Shown piece by piece: positions 57,278 to 64,000 of a stretch of 64,000 nucleotides of DNA (position 1 is the first letter of the stretch; every line of letters starts with the position of its first letter). Below the pieces are notes generated by a model that saw nothing but the letters and a program-made list of their open reading frames with translations, ran no database searches and was not told the origin of the DNA. The stretch is taken from positions 24,742,060 through 24,806,059 of the forward strand of contig NC_135177.1 of assembly GCF_041146795.1 (NCBI RefSeq). The letters run 5' to 3'. This DNA comes from Maylandia zebra (Eukaryota > Chordata > Actinopteri > Cichliformes > Cichlidae). The position numbers and the translations under genes are program-made.

Positions 57278-59392
57278 GATGCCTCATGATTTATAAATGC
57301 CAAGCTCTGTGAAGGCATGGTGCAGTACGTACTTCTGTGTAAACCTGCTTGAGCTCACTTGAGCTTAAGCTAGCTTGCCTACTCAGCACGAGGGGGACGT
57401 GACCCCGTGTTCCCCGTGCAACGAAAACGAGTTAAGTGAAAATGAAGGAGAAATGATGGAGGTTAAAGACAGAGTTTGCTTTGTAGTTGCCCCACATTTG
57501 CAGTCACTGAAGGCATTTCCGCCTCTTTAAAGGCCATGGACAAAGATCTGACTGTGTCTCCGTAAGCGGGGAGTTTGGCGTTTGAAGGAACAGGCACGGG
57601 CTTTGATTTCAGAGTGGGATGCATTGGCTTGGATTATATAAGATAAGGAGGAGGAGAGGATAAAAGAGACACGATAAGAGAGAGAGTGAGAGAGAGAGAG
57701 CCAGAGAAAATTCAGAGAAAGTGGCAAATTAAACAGCTGCCCTGAGACAGGAGGCATGGGATTCGGGTTGAGAAAAGTCATAGTGAGAACACAAAATGTA
57801 ACGGAGAGACACTGAGAAATGACACCAAGCTGTCAAACAGAAGCACAGAAAGTTAAAGAAGGCAGCTGAAGAGGACAGGGTGAGTTGAACAAGGTCACGG
57901 TGGTAGAAGGTAATATCTGTAGATGCGAAAATTATGACAGAAGTGAGAAAACAGAAGAAAAAACAGAAGGAGGCTGAGCGGAGAGGCCAGTGAGGTGGAA
58001 CGAAGACTGAATGAAGCTTGGGGAAAGGAGAGAGAAAGTCAGGCAAGGGTGGCAGATGGCATGCTAGTCTGTGCCTATGTTGGCATCCCACAGGGCAGTG
58101 TATAAATAAGATTATATTATAGCTTAATGCCCGTGTTGTCATGTGCATGCATGTTCATGCTCAGTGAAGCAGGCCTCGTCTTCTCATGTTTCGCATCAAA
58201 CGCTAAAAAAAAACAACAAGATTTTTTATTTTTTTGGTTCACATATCCTGGTTGTCCGTTGCGACTCCCTGAGACTAACTGCTGAGGCAAACAGATGGAC
58301 AAACGGTTCCCCTTTCGTTCTCTTCACAGCCAACCAATCCTACGTCTCGGATTGCTGGATTAATTAAATACTGACTTCTTCAAGGGTCAGTCTGGTTTCT
58401 TTTAGTTAGATGTCACAGTCAGTGCATGATGCAGCAGCTTCAAACAAAGGGTTCAAGCAGAAGAAAAACAAAGATGGGGACTGTTGTTATACAATTAGTG
58501 TAATTTGAGTTTTAGTGATGAATGGACACCACTTATTCATTTGCCATGAGACAGTGTTCTGTGTGACGCAGCTCTGTTCCATATTTTATTTCAGATACAA
58601 TAAAATCAGTGGGCTTTTAGGCTTTCTGCCCAGAGTGCTGTGTGAGAATGTGGCAGACACACTGCAGAGGGTTGCATGAGGCCTTCTGGGTAACAGCAGT
58701 TCTGGTTGTCAGATTAATACACTGTGAAATGCTAATTACTGTAATTAAATAATAAGGAACAACAAGAGCCTTTTTAGTATTTGGCTTTGAAGAAATATAT
58801 TCTCCAAAGCCAGTTAGATGGCCGGCATACCGGAAATACACGATCAGCCTAATAGACTGTGAAGATGGCTGCGTGCTTCATCACTTCCAGCAGGAACGGG
58901 ATGTCTTGTGATGTCTGCAGTGTTACAAAGCGACACTTTAATCCTTACTGCATGTTTATTATCTGCTGCTAAGTGTGACTGTGAGCACTGCAGGTGTTCC
59001 CTCCCAGGCCCCTCCTGGGCTTTGTAAATGAAACTGCAGCAAAAATCTCTTTTGCACAAACTGTCTTGATGTGCTGCCTCTGTGTAGCAGAAGGCACTTC
59101 ACATCACAATAATCCCTTCAGTGTTTCAGCTGAATTCTTCCACAACAGAGACCTTTTTTTTTTAAATTCCTATGGGAAAACCAGTCGAACTGTTACCCAG
59201 ATCACCTTTATACTGTGGTCACATTCAGACATTCGGGCATGTTATTAATGAGCAGCTCTTGAAACTGACCCAAAGACATCTGGGCCTCATAAATATTTAC
59301 ATATTCCTAACAAGAAAGAGCCTCTCTTCAGGTTAGACCTTTAAGAAAAGCTTTAAAACATAAACCTAAAACCCCGATTTAAAGCTTATGTA

Positions 59393-60043
59393 CAGTACTG
59401 AGCAGAAATCTCGAACAACCCCTCAGTGCTCTATGGTTTGCTTCAAAAATACAAAAAAGGGCAATAATTTATTGAAACATAAATTGTAATTTAGTACTTC
59501 AGTAGAATTGTAAAAGGCTTGAAAGTGAAATTCAGTGTATAATACAGCCTGAACTCTCTTAGACAAGCTTTCTTATAATTTCTTTAAGTAGTCTTGTGGA
59601 AGGGTTCTCCAGATTATTGAAGGACATTAAAAGCTTTTCTTTGGATGTTGGCTGCCTTCTGTGCTGTTTTCTGTCACAGCGACCTCACATTGCTTCAGTG
59701 AGATTGAGATCCAGGCTCTGGGGAGGCCAATCAATGACTGATATCTACCCAGGTATACTTTTAGTGCATTGGCAGTGAGTTAGGGATCATTGTCATGCTG
59801 CAATAAGCTGTTTTATGGATTAAAATTAAAGAAATGGGAACAAATTATTTATTATAGCTATCATTTATTATTATCTTTATTACATTGTAATGTTGAGACA
59901 CAACACTGGCTAATCCCTTGAGTTAGGCCTTTTTTATCCTTGGGTTGAGTCATAGGATACGTGTTAAGTAGCCTAACTAAAACCATTGAAAAAACTTGAG
60001 ATCTGAAAAAAAGGGTGGCTCAAGACTTTTTTATACAGAACTG
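59393..60043. mobile_element. Mariner/Tc1 relic with recognisable ends
   Basis: The left end CAGTACTGAGCAGAAATCTC and the right end, read inward on the minus strand (CAGTTCTGTATAAAAAAGTC), are imperfect terminal inverted repeats continuing into GAACAACCCC / TTGAGCCACCC. Inside is a reversed, broken transposase stretch (GAAGGACATT, CTTTGGATGTTGGCTGCC, GATTGAGATCCAGGCTCTGG). A TA stands at the left end (59391-59392) but the right-hand TA is not intact. Confidence 0.75.
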
Positions 60044-60804
60044 TGTGCTATTATATCCTATTTTGTCAACAAAAGTTGCATTTCAAGCACCAATTTTGTG
60101 TAAAACCTGTAATTAGAACCAAGAAAATGAAGGGACTCCAAAAGCCCCTGCATTCAGTCTCTTCTTCGCAGACAGTTTTTTGGACGGTTAGATCTTTTCT
60201 AATTTAAGTCTTTACCTGTACAGAATAAGATAAAAGAGAGGAAAGGCACTTTCAGCCTTAGAGGTATTGCGTAGAGGTTCAAAAGACGTTCTTTTACATA
60301 AATAATTAAACAAGGTCATACATATATTATGAGGTCAAAGATGTACACATTTCAATTTATCATGATCTTTTTAAAGTATATAACTAGTGTGCTACTAAAC
60401 GCTGCACTGTCAAGCTGTGGTCACTGCAGGTGTTTCCTCCTGGTCCTCCTGGGCTTTCAAACACCATAGGATGGTTATTTTTGCTGCAGCCCCCTGTTGC
60501 GTTGCTTCTGATGTGTCGGCATGAAAGCCAGCCATTCAAACCATCAATATCAACTGAGCAGTGCTGTAAACCTCCACAGGGTCTCGTAAAAATCATCATT
60601 GTCTTGTTGATTTTCTGTTTTTAGATGTTTCCTGTTTGAGGCACTGAACTTAATGGGTTTTCATGATATCCAAGTAATTTTCCTACTTAAATATAAACTA
60701 TGTTCAAGTATGAAGGAAAATAAGTACCTTTGGCTTTTATTGTGATTTAATCTGAAGATAATTAATCTTCCCTTTTCTTTCCAGACGCTAAAGAATCGAC
60801 TATC

Positions 60805-63800
60805 ATGGGGACATTCAGAGTGATCGTGCTTAGCCTTCTGGTCACCACGGGTAAGGCCATTGTCAGCATGGTTTGTTTTTGACAAGACATGCAATTAGAT
60901 GTTATATTAGTACATTTTATGCTATAAGAGGAATTAGAAATTTTTATTTAAGTTTAACTGATGAAAAGGTTGTAAAATATTACTCATATCAGTTTAACTC
61001 TAATGCTCTTTTGTCTTTGTTTGCAGCTCTTTCTGCCCCCTTAAAAGGTAAAACGTGTGTCTGAGAGATACTTTTTGATTTGTCTCATATATATTGTGAG
61101 CTTTTACTCTAATGTTTGTTTGTTTCTTTGCTTTATCCACCATAAAAACCAGCTGATGAGGAATCTTACACGTTATTCCACGGAGAGGATTTCCACATCC
61201 TACTACCCTCCCAAAATGTGGAGGTCACGTTTCATAACAAGTCTGCTCCTCGGTCAAAGGATGTGCACCTGATGAGGGAAGGCAAAGTGGTACACAGTCG
61301 GCCTAAACTCGACCGCAGCAACACCCATCTCCTTATAGAGGCTGTGGGTGAGGGAGATGAGGGCGTGTACACCGTGAAGAATCTGGAGAAGCCAGACGAT
61401 GTCAAACGCATGTCGCTTACAGTCCGAGGTACAGAGTAACAAGACACACATTAAACATGGTGACAGAATTCCTAAAAACCCACAAAATCACACCTAAATT
61501 AAATACTGTTTTTACTGTATTTTTACAAATACAGTAATAATCACATAATTGATTGTCATAATTGATATAATAACATAATTGATACTTGATTAGGAATTAA
61601 GACGGCGAGTAACACCAAGCTGCTACTAATCACATGCACTTGATTAACTGATCATCAGTAAGTGTGAACGCTTCTACGAAGGCAGAAGTTTGCAGGTCTG
61701 CAGCATCCAGGTGATTAACACCCTACCATGGAGGAACGACATCAGACAAGCATTCTGAGGTTTATTAGTGAGAAAGATTATTCACAAGTGGAAAAAAGTC
61801 AAGACAGTTGCCAATTTTCTCAAGAGAGCAAGCTTAAACAAGTTCACTCCGAGGTCGGAGACACTCCAAAAAACCCAAGAGCTACATCTCAGATTGTACA
61901 GGCCTCGGTTAGTTAGCATGTTAAATGTTAAACTTCATGAAGTACAATTAAAAAAGACTGAACAATTATGGCTTGTTTGGAAGGGTTGCCAGGGGAAAGC
62001 CTTTTATCTCTACAAAGAACACGGCAGCATGGCTTTGGTTTGCAGTGGCATCTAATCAAAGCACACCTCGTGCCAACTTTCAAGCACGGTGGTGGAGGGA
62101 TGATGATATGGGTTTATGTTGCTGGTAGAGGACCTGGGCACCTTGCAGTCATTGAGCTGACCATGAACTCCTCTGTATACCAAAGTTCCCTAAAGTCAAT
62201 CTGTTTGATAGCTAAAGCTTAGGTGAAGCTTTGTTCAAGCAACAGGTCGATGATCCCAAGCACAGCTGCAAATCTGCAACAGAATGGCTGAAAAAGAAAA
62301 GAATCAAGCTGTTGCAATGGCCCGGTCAATGTCCTGACCTCAATGTTATTAAAGTACTGCGGTGCATAAATGAATGCCAACAAACCTCAATGCTCTGAAG
62401 CAACACTGTAAAGAATAGTGGGCCAAATTCCTCCACGATGATGTGAGAGACCGATAAAGTCACGCAGAAAACAATTACTGCATGTTTTTACTAGTGCTCT
62501 AAAACAGCATCTGAACATCGTCAAAGACGATTAGTCACATACAATTTGTTAATATTTCCAAAACACAGACAGACACGCCTCCTTATCCCCACTAAATACC
62601 TTTAATACAGATTTTTGATACTAGGTATATCTCGCTGTTGCTACTACTTGTGCTTTCAATAATAATTTCAGCAGCTTAATAAACCTACTGTTAGCACATC
62701 CTGTTTGTCCTGTGAGAATTACAAGTTGCAGCAATGTTGACTGTAGAGATTAGACTTGCACACAAATGTGAAGAAGGCATTTTGGGCTGGGAGCAGGAGT
62801 GGTGGGCTCAAACCCAATATTGATAAAAGCGACCGTAGCGCAGAGCTGTGTACCATATGTTGAGAGTAAATGTGAAATCAAGTGATGAAGAGGTATGTGT
62901 GTGTTTGTGTGTAGAGAGTGAAGCTGCCCTGCAGTAATTATGCAGCTCTTTTACCACCAACCCACTCCGCTCTCCTTCCCCGCCTGCTGGTGTCCTGTCG
63001 TTATCTCGTCTTTACTGTCTTTCACTTTATTTGGTTTGTATTACTTCCCCTTCATTCCTGTAACTCTGATATTTTTGGATCCTTTGTCCTCTTTTTGCAG
63101 CATCTGTCACATCATCCTTCCTGTTCTTTTTTACTCCCTTCTCAAATAAACTGTCACTCTGTCGCTGCTCATCTCTGTGAAAATTTCAGACAGTTTTCTG
63201 TCCACTTAATCAAGTGTTTTTTTCTCCGCTTTTATCTTCTAGATTGCACCGTTGAGCAGATGGTCAAATATGGAGACAAATTCAGTATTCATTTGTCGAG
63301 GGTGAATCCTCCCATCACCCTTGAATACAGACCCAGAGCTACAGAGGCCAGGGAGACATTTAGGTAGGTGATATTTTAACCCAAGAGAATATGTAATGAC
63401 ATTTTGCAACATTGATGTACATTCAGTGAGACAGAGGTAACAGGAAAGGTTGAGAAAAAGCTCCTCCTCTTTGACTTTCCCTCCTGCAGACCAGGTTTGG
63501 TGGTGCTGACTGCTGCAGGGACATCACCGGAGCGCTATCAGGGTCGCGTCAGCACCGGTGGTCCTTATGTCACCCTCAGTGGTGTTACAGATGCAGATGA
63601 GGGTAGCTACACTGTCAGGGATAACAAAGGTGGTATTGAACGGAAAGTCTGTCTCAATGTCAAAGGTGAGAGCACATATGAAGACACCTCATGCCTATGT
63701 TCTTCTCCTACACTTGGCTTGCTTTAAATGAGCTTCTAACCCCCCCTTCCCCTGCTGCCATAATGGCTTTTTAAAGACGGAAACATTAATGGGCTCCTGC

Positions 63801-64000
63801 GGGCTGATGCATTTCAGATGATCCATGGAGCTGTAAACAGACTTGTGATTTATTTATCAAATGTCCCTCCTTCTTTTCTGCCTCTTTGTGTCTCAGAGCA
63901 CAAAGAGTTTGTGAAACTGCAACGCGGTAACAAACTGAAGATCAACCTGATACTCAACAGCTCCTTGGTGTACCTCTACTACAGCCCCAAGAGTGACTCC
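60805..64000 (+). CDS. Uncharacterised secreted or membrane Ig-fold protein (5' part; continues past the right edge)
   Basis: I do not recognise this gene by name. Exons: 60805-60850 (ATG, 5' UTR from 60785), 61027-61047, 61153-61428, 63243-63363, 63490-63665 and 63897 to beyond 64000. Phases agree throughout. The N-terminus MGTFRVIVLSLLVTTALSAP is a good signal peptide. Three Ig-like modules follow. The first, in 61153-61428, has the F-strand EGDEGVYTV. The second, across 63243-63665, has DADEGSYTV. The third begins in the last exon (KLQRGNKLKINLIL). The D-E-G-x-Y pattern is the Ig F-strand signature, but the position normally Cys is Val, and the B-strand Cys is also replaced (DFHILL, KFSIHL). 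A single Cys near each start or end (DCTVEQ, RKVCLNV) does not form the usual pair. Function unknown; the transmembrane or C-terminal part is outside the window. Confidence 0.8.
61590..62540 (+). pseudogene. Tc1-like transposase pseudogene in an intron of the Ig-fold gene
   Basis: The plus strand encodes FKHGGGGMMIWVYVAGRGPG then HLAVIELTMNSSVYQSSL, equivalent to the HGGGSVMVWG catalytic-domain region. Downstream, in another frame, ATEWLKKKRIKLLQWPGQCP then DLNVI corresponds to the WP-QSPDLNPIE motif, with the catalytic region damaged. Frameshifts and stops separate the parts. It lies in intron 61429-63242. Confidence 0.85.

Larger units (their letters stand above)
56065..60784 (+). other. 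First intron of the Ig-fold gene
   Basis: About 4.7 kb without a supported gene. It contains a TTTC microsatellite (57200-57277), GA-rich sequence about 57640-57720, an approximately 75-bp echo at 60420-60500 of sequence at 58990-59070 (both CAGGTGTT(T/C)CCTCC...GGGCTTT), and a mariner relic at 59393-60043. The remainder looks like unique DNA. Confidence 0.5.

Noticed and set aside
57640-57720. GA-rich block considered as a GAGA-factor or promoter element
   Set aside because: Simple purine-rich low complexity within a long intron, with no nearby start site.

Overview
The window is vertebrate nuclear DNA from a teleost fish. Split genes with GT-AG introns, fish-type Tc1/mariner, hAT and LINE debris, and long microsatellites all point that way. 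A percomorph, perhaps a cichlid, is my guess from the style of the repeats; I could not test it.

Five protein genes are present. (1) ddr1 (+), 3' part from residue-200-equivalent to the stop at 18528, with a roughly 3.1 kb 3' UTR. (2) flot1 (-), complete, 28352 down to 23133. (3) tubb, class I beta-tubulin (+), complete, 33783-38048. (4) mdc1 (+), complete, 42842-53252, about 2072 residues. (5) The 5' part of an uncharacterised Ig-fold gene (+), 60805 to the right edge. The first four are neighbours in the human MHC class I region on 6p21.3 (MDC1, TUBB, FLOT1, DDR1), so this is a conserved syntenic block. I found no ier3 between flot1 and ddr1; their poly(A) signals are only about 85 bp apart, tail to tail.

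Layout: 1-21.6 kb ddr1; 21.7-29.1 kb flot1; 29.1-33.6 kb AT-rich intergenic DNA with a dead Tc1 copy; 33.6-38.2 kb tubb; 38.2-42.1 kb transposon-rich intergenic DNA, including a 978-bp hAT-type element with recognisable target-site duplication; 42.1-54.3 kb mdc1; 54.4-55.6 kb LINE relics; 55.8-64 kb the Ig-fold gene, whose introns carry two Tc1/mariner relics.

The genes do not form one pathway. ddr1 is a collagen-receptor tyrosine kinase, flot1 a membrane-microdomain scaffold, tubb a microtubule subunit, and mdc1 the gamma-H2AX-binding DNA-damage scaffold. The points most worth a second look are the remodelled central part of mdc1 (45-residue tandem repeats, then a charged E/R/K helix of about 170 residues), an extra intron in tubb, a charged insertion and an altered NPxY-type motif in ddr1, a tandem-acceptor choice that sets the flot1 C-terminus, and the Ig-fold gene whose domains lack the usual disulfide cysteines. 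Exon boundaries were read by eye from splice consensus, reading phase and remembered human homologues. No alignment or database search was run.
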